45,722 nt of DNA, from positions 1-45,722 of the forward strand of contig JBKPDL010000093.1 in NCBI GenBank assembly GCA_046727855.1, given 5' to 3'. Positions 23,001 to 30,233 of the stretch are shown here, one piece after another; position 1 is the stretch's first letter, and each line of letters starts with the position of its first letter. The stretch is from DASPWV01 sp046727855. Its GTDB lineage: Bacteria; Acidobacteriota; Vicinamibacteria; Vicinamibacterales; UBA2999. Both the position numbers and the translations under genes were made by a program. Under the pieces are notes generated by a model, which did not search any database, had not been told where the DNA came from, and saw only the letters and a list, made by a program, of their open reading frames with translations.

Positions 23001-25181
23001 ATGCGCGCGCGCCAAGTCGCGTACCTTCTGCTTCTGTCACTCATCGTCGCCCTCGTCGCTGCACGGTGGGCGGCGCCCGCACCGCTCGAAACCGGCACCG
23101 TTGCACGTTATTACGCAAACGACTCCTGGTCCGGTCCGCCGATTAGCGAAACCGTCGAACGCGAGATCTCAACCGAGACGCTCGCGAGTCATGCCGAGCT
23201 CAATCAACTGTCGCAGTTCACTGTCGAATGGACCGGCGTGCTGGTGACCTACCAACCCAACGTCCTTCGATTCGCGACCAAGTCGGACGATGGGAGCTGG
23301 TTGTGGATCGACGAACGTCTGGTCGTCGACAACGGTGGATTGCATGCACCGCACAACGTGGTGGGCGAGGTGTTTCTTGATCGTGGCGTCCACTCGTTTC
23401 GCGTTCGCTACCTCGAAGCAGGGGGTGGAAGACTGCTGATACTGGGGCAGTGGGGCAGCCGCGGACGCATCACGCATCCTGGGCCACTGTTACCGCGATC
23501 GATCACCTATCGCGAACTGCGCATCCGGCAATTGTGGCCGCTCGCCCTGGTCGCGTTGACCTATTTCACTCTTTTATACGTCGCCGCGCTCGGCATCTTG
23601 CGGCTGTCTGACTCGCCCTGTTTGCCGCCGGTCCCAACGATTTGTCGGGACAAGTGGTTTATCGCGGCGGCGGCGATCGGTCTGGGGATGGCGCTGTGGC
23701 ACATCGACTACGGCGTGTGGGTGCACGGCGAGTTTTCCGGCGACGAGCTCTTGCCACTCGACACCCTCGGAGCAAGCGCGGAGCTGTTTCGAGAATGGAA
23801 TCTGCGCTGGCCAAGCGGATATCCAGCATTCATCACACTGGTACTGCAGCCGTTTGAGTGGGCTCATGACCTGTTCGATTTGCCATTGCTCGATCCCACA
23901 GTTGCGCCGCTGATGCTGCTGGTCATTCGTCTCGTGAGCGTTGGCTTGCTGTTCCTCACGCTCGCGATGACGTTCGACATCGCCCGACAGTTCGGCGATT
24001 CCATTGCCGGGGCCTTTGCCGTCGCGCTGCTCGCGCTCAGTCCGACAGTCGTTTACTTCGGACCATTTGCCAATCTCGAAACGCCTCACTTGTTTTTGAT
24101 GACGGCGAGCTGGTGGACGTGGCTGAGTTTCGGGCGCCGCCGCGACCTGACAGCCAGTGCGTTGTTCGCGGTGAGCGTTGGTCTGAGCCTCGCGGTGAAG
24201 GACCAGGCATACGGCTACTATCTCGCCGCGCCGATCGGGGTGCTGCTGGTGCTCGGGCGCGCACACGATCGCCGTGTTTATCTCATTGGCGCGGCAGCCC
24301 TCGCCGCTTTTGCAATTGGTCAGGGCATTCCATGGGCGTGGGACCGCTTTGCCGACCACGTTCGGTTCATGACGAGCAACAGCCTCAGCAAATTTCAGAT
24401 GTTTCCCCACTCGGCCGTCGGGTACCTGCAGTTGGGTAGGGCCGTCGCGGTGACGTTTGTATGGGCCGCCGGCGTGCCATTGATGCTCGCGTTTCTTGGC
24501 GCCTGTGTGTGGGAAATCTACTCGCGGCATGGCCGCCGTCTCGCGAGCTTCATGGTGCCGCTTGCTACCTACGTCGTCGGCTTCCTTGGCGTCGTGATGT
24601 ACGTCTATGACCGCTTCTTTATCGGCTGGCTTCCAGTTGCGGCCGTGCTTGGCGGCCTCTTTCTTCGTTCGCTGTTTCTCCACGCGGAGGTGCCACGCAT
24701 CGTTCCGCGGGCGATCGCAGCGCTCGTGATCGGCGTCAGCCTCGTCAACGCGATCGGACAGAATCGTGCCTTCCATGCCGATGCGCGGTATGCAGCGGTG
24801 GCGTGGATTACGCGCGACATTCCGTGCGGCACGAGCGTTGGTGTCACCATAGACGCGCAATACGTGCCTCCGCTCGGCTGCTTCGAGGTGTGGCCGTTCG
24901 CGCCGTCGCAGATGGACCAGGTTGCAAGCTGGCCGGAATATTTAGTGTTGAGTGAAACCTACGCACAGCGGTTTGCCGCAACTCCTGCGGGCGCGCGATT
25001 CCTGGAACGGCTGCAGTCGGGCCACACGCGCTATCGGCTGGAGTTTCGCAGTGAGGCAGCGCCGCCACGATGGGTGCCGTTGTTCTGGGAGACGCGCTTC
25101 CGGAACCGCCGGGAAGACCCCGAAACGACCCTCGATAAACCGCTCGACGCGATTCAGGTGTGGCGACTCAGAACGGACTGA
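23001..25181 (+). CDS. Membrane glycosyltransferase (ArnT/PMT-like) with an N-terminal PA14 domain
   Basis: The 726-residue protein starts with a membrane segment (VAYLLLLSLIVALVAA). Residues about 32-155 form a PA14 domain, a carbohydrate-binding fold, seen as GTVARYYANDSWSGPP, FTVEWTGVL, KSDDGSWLWIDERLVVDN and DRGVHSFRVRY. Multiple membrane helices follow from about residue 175. The first external loop has GEFSGDELLP (Asp248-Glu249), matching the catalytic acidic pair of GT39/GT83-type enzymes that use lipid-linked sugars. ATG 23001 is chosen because the frame upstream (to 22824) lies inside the SGNH gene and has no hydrophobic start. The C-terminus overlaps the convergent nucleotidyltransferase gene by 14 bases. 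The acceptor is unknown. Confidence 0.75.
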   Translation: MRARQVAYLLLLSLIVALVAARWAAPAPLETGTVARYYANDSWSGPPISETVEREISTETLASHAELNQLSQFTVEWTGVLVTYQPNVLRFATKSDDGSWLWIDERLVVDNGGLHAPHNVVGEVFLDRGVHSFRVRYLEAGGGRLLILGQWGSRGRITHPGPLLPRSITYRELRIRQLWPLALVALTYFTLLYVAALGILRLSDSPCLPPVPTICRDKWFIAAAAIGLGMALWHIDYGVWVHGEFSGDELLPLDTLGASAELFREWNLRWPSGYPAFITLVLQPFEWAHDLFDLPLLDPTVAPLMLLVIRLVSVGLLFLTLAMTFDIARQFGDSIAGAFAVALLALSPTVVYFGPFANLETPHLFLMTASWWTWLSFGRRRDLTASALFAVSVGLSLAVKDQAYGYYLAAPIGVLLVLGRAHDRRVYLIGAAALAAFAIGQGIPWAWDRFADHVRFMTSNSLSKFQMFPHSAVGYLQLGRAVAVTFVWAAGVPLMLAFLGACVWEIYSRHGRRLASFMVPLATYVVGFLGVVMYVYDRFFIGWLPVAAVLGGLFLRSLFLHAEVPRIVPRAIAALVIGVSLVNAIGQNRAFHADARYAAVAWITRDIPCGTSVGVTIDAQYVPPLGCFEVWPFAPSQMDQVASWPEYLVLSETYAQRFAATPAGARFLERLQSGHTRYRLEFRSEAAPPRWVPLFWETRFRNRREDPETTLDKPLDAIQVWRLRTD

Positions 25182-26064
25182 CCTCGAGTCCGGCCGCGCC
25201 GTTGACGATCACGCATCGCTGGTACGACGCTCCGAGTGAAATCACGACGTCGTCGCCGACGACGCAATCGGTGAGCTCGGCATATTCCCGGACGTGAACG
25301 CGATCCCATAGGACCGAATGAGCGACGCGCGCCGTGGGGTCGATCGTTGTGCCTGAGCCGCGATCCAGCTCACGCCGTTCGCGCCTGCTCACGACGTCGA
25401 CCGTCGACAAGTAATCGGCCGGCGTGCCGACATCCAGAAACTCAGCACGGGAGCGATACACCCGCACCGACCCTGCCTGGCGCGCGATCAATGCGGGATA
25501 GAGTTCCTTGACGATTTCAAAAGGCGCGTCGTCTGGAACCGCAGCGAAAGCGGCGGCGGTGACTGCCTGCACCCCGATGAAGTGCCATCCAACGGACGCG
25601 TCGCCCGAGCGCTTCGCAAAACCGGTCACGATCTCGTCGTCGCCGGCGACGACGACGCGGTCGGCTTCCTTCCGGATCACTGCCATGGTCACGAGCGCGC
25701 CGCTGCCGACGTGCCGTTGGGCGACGGCCTGCAGGTCGCAATCCGTGAGCGTATCGCCGTTGACGATCAGAAACCGGTCCGCTTCGAGCAGAGGCAGCGC
25801 GCGCTTGGGACCACCGGCGGATCCAAGAATCGGCATCTCCCACGAATAACGAACCTGCAGTCCCCAGTCTGCTCCATCACCGACGATGCGGGTCACGGTC
25901 TCGGGACGATGGTGCAGGTTCATCACGACGCGCCGCACGCCTGCGTGGTGCAGCCAGCGAAGAATTCGGCTGATGAGCGGCTCGCCGGCGACGGGCAGCG
26001 CCGCCTTGGCGCGCAGATCGGAGAGCGGCCGCAGTCGTGTTGCCAGGCCCGCGGTCAGCACCAT
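25168..26064 (-). CDS. MurU-like nucleotidyltransferase (sugar-1-phosphate uridylyl/guanylyltransferase family)
   Basis: The 298-residue protein starts MVLTAGLATRLRPLSDLRAK, the pyrophosphorylase GxxTRLRP...K signature. It continues SAGGPKRALPLL and the metal site IVNGDTL. ATRLRPLSD with AKAALPVAGEPLI is closer to MurU and mannose-1-phosphate guanylyltransferase-like enzymes than to GlmU. The C-terminus has hexapeptide-like turns (IDPTARVAHSVLWDRVHV, GDDVVISLGA). With the AmgK-like kinase at 21122 it could convert recycled MurNAc to UDP-MurNAc; this is inference. It starts 29 bases after the CYTH gene, on the same strand. Confidence 0.7.
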   Translation of the reverse strand: MVLTAGLATRLRPLSDLRAKAALPVAGEPLISRILRWLHHAGVRRVVMNLHHRPETVTRIVGDGADWGLQVRYSWEMPILGSAGGPKRALPLLEADRFLIVNGDTLTDCDLQAVAQRHVGSGALVTMAVIRKEADRVVVAGDDEIVTGFAKRSGDASVGWHFIGVQAVTAAAFAAVPDDAPFEIVKELYPALIARQAGSVRVYRSRAEFLDVGTPADYLSTVDVVSRRERRELDRGSGTTIDPTARVAHSVLWDRVHVREYAELTDCVVGDDVVISLGASYQRCVIVNGAAGLEVSPF

Positions 26065-26093
26065 GGCGGGCCATGTGGACAGGTCGATAGAGG

Positions 26094-26657
26094 TCAGGAG
26101 TGAACCCCGCCAGCTGCAAACAGCATGTCGCTGTCTGTCAGGCCATGCAGGGCGCGATGCTGCAGAAACAGGGTCCGATAGGAGTCAGTGATGTAGTCGG
26201 CCGGGATCTTGCCGAGTGCTGCCGCCGTTTGGTGAATGTGTTCCTCGCCGCCTTCGATTTCGACAAACGTGCCCACAGGCGTTTCGTCGATCGCGATGAT
26301 GACGTCTTCGGCCGCAAACTCCTCGCGGTACTTTTCGTAACGGAACCAGACATGGAGTCCGAGCTCCTGCAGAATGCACAGCAGCGTGTCGGCGTCGGAC
26401 ACTACGGTCTCGTGCTCTTCGCGCAGCCCCATCGGGCCGGGTTGTACGGGGCCTTTGAACGTGAGCAGGCCCTTACCGCCTTCGTTGCGAACGCGCATCA
26501 CGCATCGGCTGCGGTAGAGCGTGTCGTCGTTGGTGTCGAGAAGGAAGTCTTCCTGCAAGCGGCGTCCGCGAAGCGGCGTCGCCCCCATCGCGAGCACGCG
26601 TTCGCGCGCGTGGTCCGGTGTCTCAAAGCGCAGCTTGATTTCCCGCTCTAGCGGCAT
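26094..26657 (-). CDS. CYTH-domain protein (class IV adenylate cyclase / thiamine-triphosphatase-like)
   Basis: The 187-residue protein carries the CYTH triphosphate tunnel fold. The signature EREIKLRF provides Glu4, Glu6 and Lys8. Later strands supply basic and acidic residues (CVMRVRNEGGKGLLTFKGP, FRYEKYREEF, VIIAIDETPVGTFVEIEG). Members hydrolyse inorganic or nucleoside triphosphates or make cAMP; the sequence alone does not decide. TATCAT lies 8 bases before ATG 26657, suggesting a leaderless transcript that continues into the MurU-like gene. Confidence 0.85.
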   Translation of the reverse strand: MPLEREIKLRFETPDHARERVLAMGATPLRGRRLQEDFLLDTNDDTLYRSRCVMRVRNEGGKGLLTFKGPVQPGPMGLREEHETVVSDADTLLCILQELGLHVWFRYEKYREEFAAEDVIIAIDETPVGTFVEIEGGEEHIHQTAAALGKIPADYITDSYRTLFLQHRALHGLTDSDMLFAAGGVHS

Positions 26658-26681
26658 GGGGGCGGATGATATCGCAGGCAG

Positions 26682-26820
26682 AGGTGCCTCAGGTGCCTAA
26701 AGTGTCGGCGTCCAGCGGGCCTAGAATGCCTGGAGTGCGGGTGCTAGGTGCTGTTTGGCCCCCAGCACGCGCACCCAAGGCACCCCAAGGCACTACAGCA
26801 CTATAGGCGCCCCAGGCACC
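26682..26820. repeat. GTGCC / GGCAC word spacer with inverted arms
   Basis: The left half (26682-26750) repeats GGTGCCT, AGTGCGGGTGC and AGGTGCTG. The right half (26763-26820) holds CAGCACGC, AGGCACCCC, AAGGCACT and CAGGCACC. The halves are mutually complementary in words. No gene is seen between the CYTH start and the DegP stop. Confidence 0.7.
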
Positions 26821-26835
26821 GCGAGCGACGCGAGC

Positions 26836-28377
26836 CTACTGCTTGCGCACGGTCACAAATGTCTGCTGACCGTTGCGCATCAACAGGAGAAACGCGGTGC
26901 CGCCCGACGGAACCGCGTCGAGTGCGTGGCTTGCCTCCTGCGGCGTGCGCACCGGCCGGCGGTTGACCTGAAGAACCACGTCGCCGCGCGAAATGCCGGC
27001 GCGTGCGGCGGTGCTTGTCGGATCGACATCCGACACAAGAACGCCATCAACGTCGGCCGGCAGCCGCAAACGACGAGCGATGTCGGCCGTGAGCGGGCTG
27101 AGCGTGAGGCCGAAGCCGTGCGTCTCTTCGTCGCCTGGAGTGACGTCGTTGCGTCGCGACTGGCGGCCCGTCTCCTGCTCGAGATCGAGTTCTTCAACCG
27201 TCAGATTGAGCGTCCGCTCCTGCTTGTCGCGCAGCACTTTCACAGGCACGGTGGTGCCAGGGCGCGTTGCGACCACCGCGCCGACCAGCTCATCGCGCTT
27301 GCGAATCGGTTTGCCGTTGAATTCGATGATCACGTCACCCGGTTCCATGCCGGCTTTCGCCGCCGGCTGGCCTGGGGTAACCCTCTGCACCAACGCGCCG
27401 CGGCGCTCACGTAAGCCGAATTCCGCCAGCGCCTCGGCCGGCACGTCGCCAATGGTGACGCCGATGACACCGCGCGTGACCTTGCCGCCGCGGAGTTGCG
27501 GCAACAGTTCACGCACCACGTTGATTGGAATCGCAAAACCGATGCCGATGTTGCCCGCCTGCCGCGCGTCGGCATAGATGGCGGAGTTCATGCCCACAAC
27601 CTCGCCGCGTATGTTGAGCAGCGGGCCGCCCGAGTTGCCCGGATTGATCGCCGCGTCGGTCTGGAGCACGTCCTGCCAGCGCGTGTCCGCGATCGGGAAT
27701 GGTCGCTCAGTAGCGCTGATCACGCCGACGCTCACCGTGTGGCTCAAGCCAAACGGGTTGCCGATGGCCATCACCCAATCGCCCGGCAGCATCTGCGCCG
27801 AGTCGCCAAATTTCACTTCGATCAGATCACGACGCGGTTTTTCAGTGAGCTCGATGAGCGCGCTGTCGGTGAGCGGATCGCGTCCGACGATCTTCGCCGG
27901 GTAGGTGACGTCGGTCTCGTCACCGTAGAAACCCACCTCGATTTTGGTGGCGCCCTCGACGACGTGGTTATTGGTGAGGATGAGGCCGTCCTTGCTGATC
28001 ACGAACCCGGTGCCGGCGGCAACCGAAATCTGGTCGCGCGGCTGCGGACGCTGACGGCCCTGGCCCTGGCCGCCGCCGAAGAAACGTTCGAGGAGATCGT
28101 CGCCCCCGCCGCCGAAGAAATCGGTGAGTTCCTGCGCACGCTGCCGCGACTCGGTCCGGATGTTCACGACCGACGGGGTCACGACTTTCGCGATGTTCCG
28201 GAATGTCGTCGCATCAATTGGCCCGCCGAGCGGCGCGCTGTTCGACGGCGGCACGCCGATGACCTGCGCTGTCGAGGGCGGCGACAGATCCAGACGCGAC
28301 GCGATCACCATGCCGACCGCCAGCGACGCAATCGCGATCAGCATTACGTAAAATACCGTAGTTTTCCGCGTAGACAT
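26836..28377 (-). CDS. Do-family (DegP/DegQ) periplasmic serine protease
   Basis: The 513-residue protein has an N-terminal membrane anchor or signal (VFYVMLIAIASLAVGMVIA). The protease domain has the triad His138 (TNNHVV), Asp171 (LTDSAL) and Ser249 (NPGNSGGP). A Gly/Gln-rich LA-type loop precedes it (FGGGGDDLLERFFGGGQGQG). Two PDZ domains follow, near 295-385 (RGVIGVTIGDV...PGDVIIEFNGKP) and 420-510. It probably handles envelope protein quality control. GGAGG is seven bases upstream of ATG 28377. It follows the M24 peptidase gene, 25 bases apart, likely in one unit. Confidence 0.93.
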   Translation of the reverse strand: MSTRKTTVFYVMLIAIASLAVGMVIASRLDLSPPSTAQVIGVPPSNSAPLGGPIDATTFRNIAKVVTPSVVNIRTESRQRAQELTDFFGGGGDDLLERFFGGGQGQGRQRPQPRDQISVAAGTGFVISKDGLILTNNHVVEGATKIEVGFYGDETDVTYPAKIVGRDPLTDSALIELTEKPRRDLIEVKFGDSAQMLPGDWVMAIGNPFGLSHTVSVGVISATERPFPIADTRWQDVLQTDAAINPGNSGGPLLNIRGEVVGMNSAIYADARQAGNIGIGFAIPINVVRELLPQLRGGKVTRGVIGVTIGDVPAEALAEFGLRERRGALVQRVTPGQPAAKAGMEPGDVIIEFNGKPIRKRDELVGAVVATRPGTTVPVKVLRDKQERTLNLTVEELDLEQETGRQSRRNDVTPGDEETHGFGLTLSPLTADIARRLRLPADVDGVLVSDVDPTSTAARAGISRGDVVLQVNRRPVRTPQEASHALDAVPSGGTAFLLLMRNGQQTFVTVRKQ

Positions 28378-28402
28378 TGACGTCCTCCAACTAACCCCTG
28401 GG

Positions 28403-29587
28403 CTACTTCAACGCGATGATGTCCTGTTGTCGCGGGCCGGTCACTTCCGGGCCCTCGGGCCCCCACACCACATTGATTTCTGTTCGTACTCCGAATCGAT
28501 CGAAATAGACGCCCGGCTCAATGGTAAAGCCGGTTCCGGGCAGCAACCGGCGTTCGTCGTGTGTTTCGTAGTCGTCGAGATGCGCGCCGTTGCCGTGCAC
28601 GGTCTCGCCGAGGCTATGACCGGTGCGATGCAGGATATAGGCGCCGTATCCCGCCTGTTCGATGACGGTCCGCGCCGCGCGATCAACCTCGTAGCCGCGC
28701 ACGTCGCGGCCCGCGCGTGCGGCCTCCTCGATCACGCGCACGGCGGCGTCGCGCGCGTCGCCAATCGCCCTGAACGCCTTGGTCATCTCTGTGGGCACCT
28801 CACTGCCGGTGAATGCCACCCACGTGATATCGGCGAATACCGCCCCTGGCGTCTTTAGCTTGCCCCAGAGATCGAGCAGCAGCAGCTCGTTGGGACGAAT
28901 GGGCCGGCTGTGATGTTGAGTGGGCAGGTAGTGAGGATCGCCCGCGTGCTCCTGCGCCGATACGTTTGGCGCAGAATCGCTCGTCAGCCCCTCCTCGGCG
29001 AACCACTGCCACATCAACTGCTGCAGGTCGTACTCGGTAAACGCGCTGCCGTCGCGCACGCGCGCGGCGGCAGTCTCGAAAGCGCGATCCTTGATGCGAT
29101 ACAAGCGCTCGGCCGCGGCCTTGTGGCTGGCGATGGCGGCGTCGGTCCAATGCGCTTCGAACTGCTGGACGAGGTCACCGGACGAAACCACGTCTACGCC
29201 CTGGCCGCGGACCATCTCGAGCGTGCCGGCGTCGACGCGCGAGACATACGGGATGGCGCCGTTCGGCGAATACTCCATCGCGACGCGGTGCGCGCCTGAC
29301 AACAGCTTCTTCAAACCCGCTGCGAGCTCGATGCGGCCGGCGTACGCCGTTTTCTCGCCAGGCAAGCGATCCAGATTATGGCGCTCGATCTTGTGAACGA
29401 GGCCACGCGGTTCGCCCGTAACGGGAATCAGGTAGAACCAGCGGCGCGACGCGAGATGGCCGCCGTCGCTACCGATGCCAGCCAGCCGTTGGGCGATGGG
29501 GTTGGCGCCTTGAAAGTCGTACCACAACCACGCATCAAGACCCTGATCCCGAAGCGCCTGTTGTACGGCGCGCACGTCGATGGACAT
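28403..29587 (-). CDS. M24-family metallopeptidase (Xaa-Pro dipeptidase-like)
   Basis: The 394-residue protein has a creatinase-type N-terminal domain and a pita-bread C-terminal domain. All five metal ligands are present: Asp239 (LLLDLWG), Asp253 (FADITW), His324 (HRTGHSLG), Glu357 (TIEPGVY) and Glu370 (RTEINV). No signal peptide is visible, so it is probably cytosolic and trims X-Pro peptides. ATG 29587 has a short leader with TATACT 11 bases upstream. DegP is encoded next on the same strand. Confidence 0.9.
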   Translation of the reverse strand: MSIDVRAVQQALRDQGLDAWLWYDFQGANPIAQRLAGIGSDGGHLASRRWFYLIPVTGEPRGLVHKIERHNLDRLPGEKTAYAGRIELAAGLKKLLSGAHRVAMEYSPNGAIPYVSRVDAGTLEMVRGQGVDVVSSGDLVQQFEAHWTDAAIASHKAAAERLYRIKDRAFETAAARVRDGSAFTEYDLQQLMWQWFAEEGLTSDSAPNVSAQEHAGDPHYLPTQHHSRPIRPNELLLLDLWGKLKTPGAVFADITWVAFTGSEVPTEMTKAFRAIGDARDAAVRVIEEAARAGRDVRGYEVDRAARTVIEQAGYGAYILHRTGHSLGETVHGNGAHLDDYETHDERRLLPGTGFTIEPGVYFDRFGVRTEINVVWGPEGPEVTGPRQQDIIALK

Positions 29588-29598
29588 CTCAATTCTTC

Positions 29599-29610
29599 AG
29601 TATAAATACT
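29599..29610 (-). promoter_or_regulatory. Probable -10 region of the M24-degP unit
   Basis: On the minus strand AGTATTTATACT holds TATACT, 11 bases before ATG 29587. The AGTAT/ATACT arms form a small inverted repeat that might also be an operator. No clear -35 box is seen. The rest of the 29588-29723 gap, between divergent genes, has nothing else I recognise. Confidence 0.35.
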
Positions 29611-29723
29611 AATTTGGACGGGACGTAGCGTTCCAGGTCCGCGGTTGTAAATGATGTTCAACACCGGCCGAAACCCGCTGATCTCTATGACGCGGAGCTC
29701 GGCGGGAAAGTTTTCTGCTGATC

Positions 29724-30166
29724 TTGCAGCCCGCAAATCCCGTGCCCTATACGTTTCTCGACCAGGCGGCCGACATCGCGGTTTTGGTGACAGGCACGCA
29801 GCTACCGCACCTCTTTGCCGACGCTTCCGCAGCATTTACCGACAGTATTACCGTGCTCGATCGGGTGGAGCCGAAGCGTCCCGAGGAGGTGGATCTCGAT
29901 GCTCCCGAGCTCGATCTCGTGCTCGTGGATTTCCTCACCGAGTTGCTCTACCGCTTCGACACGCGCGGCTGGCTCACGCGTCATGCCGAGCTGGAGCTGC
30001 ACGAAAAGGACGGCGGCTTTGATCGACGCTTTGATCGTGTGCCGGGCACGGTCCAGCCGTTCGCCGCGCAACGTGCCTTGCAACGTCCAAAGGGGTGATG
30101 TATCAGGGCCTCCGGATTCGCCAGGAGGACGGTCTGTGGAGCGCGACGATCGTGTTTCACATCTAA
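29724..30166 (+). CDS. Archease-like protein, split by a frameshift near its end
   Basis: Archease assists the RNA ligase RtcB. The first frame (29724-30098) reads YTFLDQAADIAVLV, LPHLFADASAAFTD and DLVLVDFLTELLYRFDTRGW, all archease landmarks. It stops after QRPKG. In the -1 frame, without a gap, the sequence continues GVMYQGLRIRQEDGLWSATIVFHI and stops at 30164-30166. That is the expected archease C-terminus (family pattern KAVTYHGLRIE...WRATVIFDI). The switch falls in AAAGGGG at 30089-30095. It is explained by one lost G, by a sequencing error, or by -1 frameshifting. Start TTG 29724 (GTG 29742 possible). No rtcB is in the window. Confidence 0.75.
30089..30098 (+). other. A AAG GGG slippery heptamer followed by stop TGA
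   Basis: In the zero frame of the archease gene the codons are CCA AAG GGG TGA. The heptamer A-AAG-GGG fits the X-XXY-YYZ rule for -1 frameshifting and has the right phase. Slipping back one base restores the archease C-terminus. Whether slippage happens, or a base was lost, cannot be told from the sequence. Confidence 0.4.
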
Positions 30167-30221
30167 GCGATAGGGCGCGTGACAGGAACCGAACTGCACC
30201 CTACCGGCGTCATAAACGGGG

Positions 30222-30227
30222 TAGAGT
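30222..30227 (+). promoter_or_regulatory. Probable -10 box of the VWFA-PrcB gene
   Basis: TAGAGT lies six bases before ATG 30234, placing transcription start at or next to the start codon. No Shine-Dalgarno sequence is present. CTACC...GGTAG (30211-30226) flanks the box as a small inverted repeat. Confidence 0.35.
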
Positions 30228-30233
30228 AAATCT

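Noticed and set aside
23574..24860. Long antisense open frame (428 codons) opposite the PA14 glycosyltransferase
   Set aside because: GC-rich coding DNA gives long shadow frames. It lacks a start site and domains, and its sequence is rich in Arg, His and Gln.
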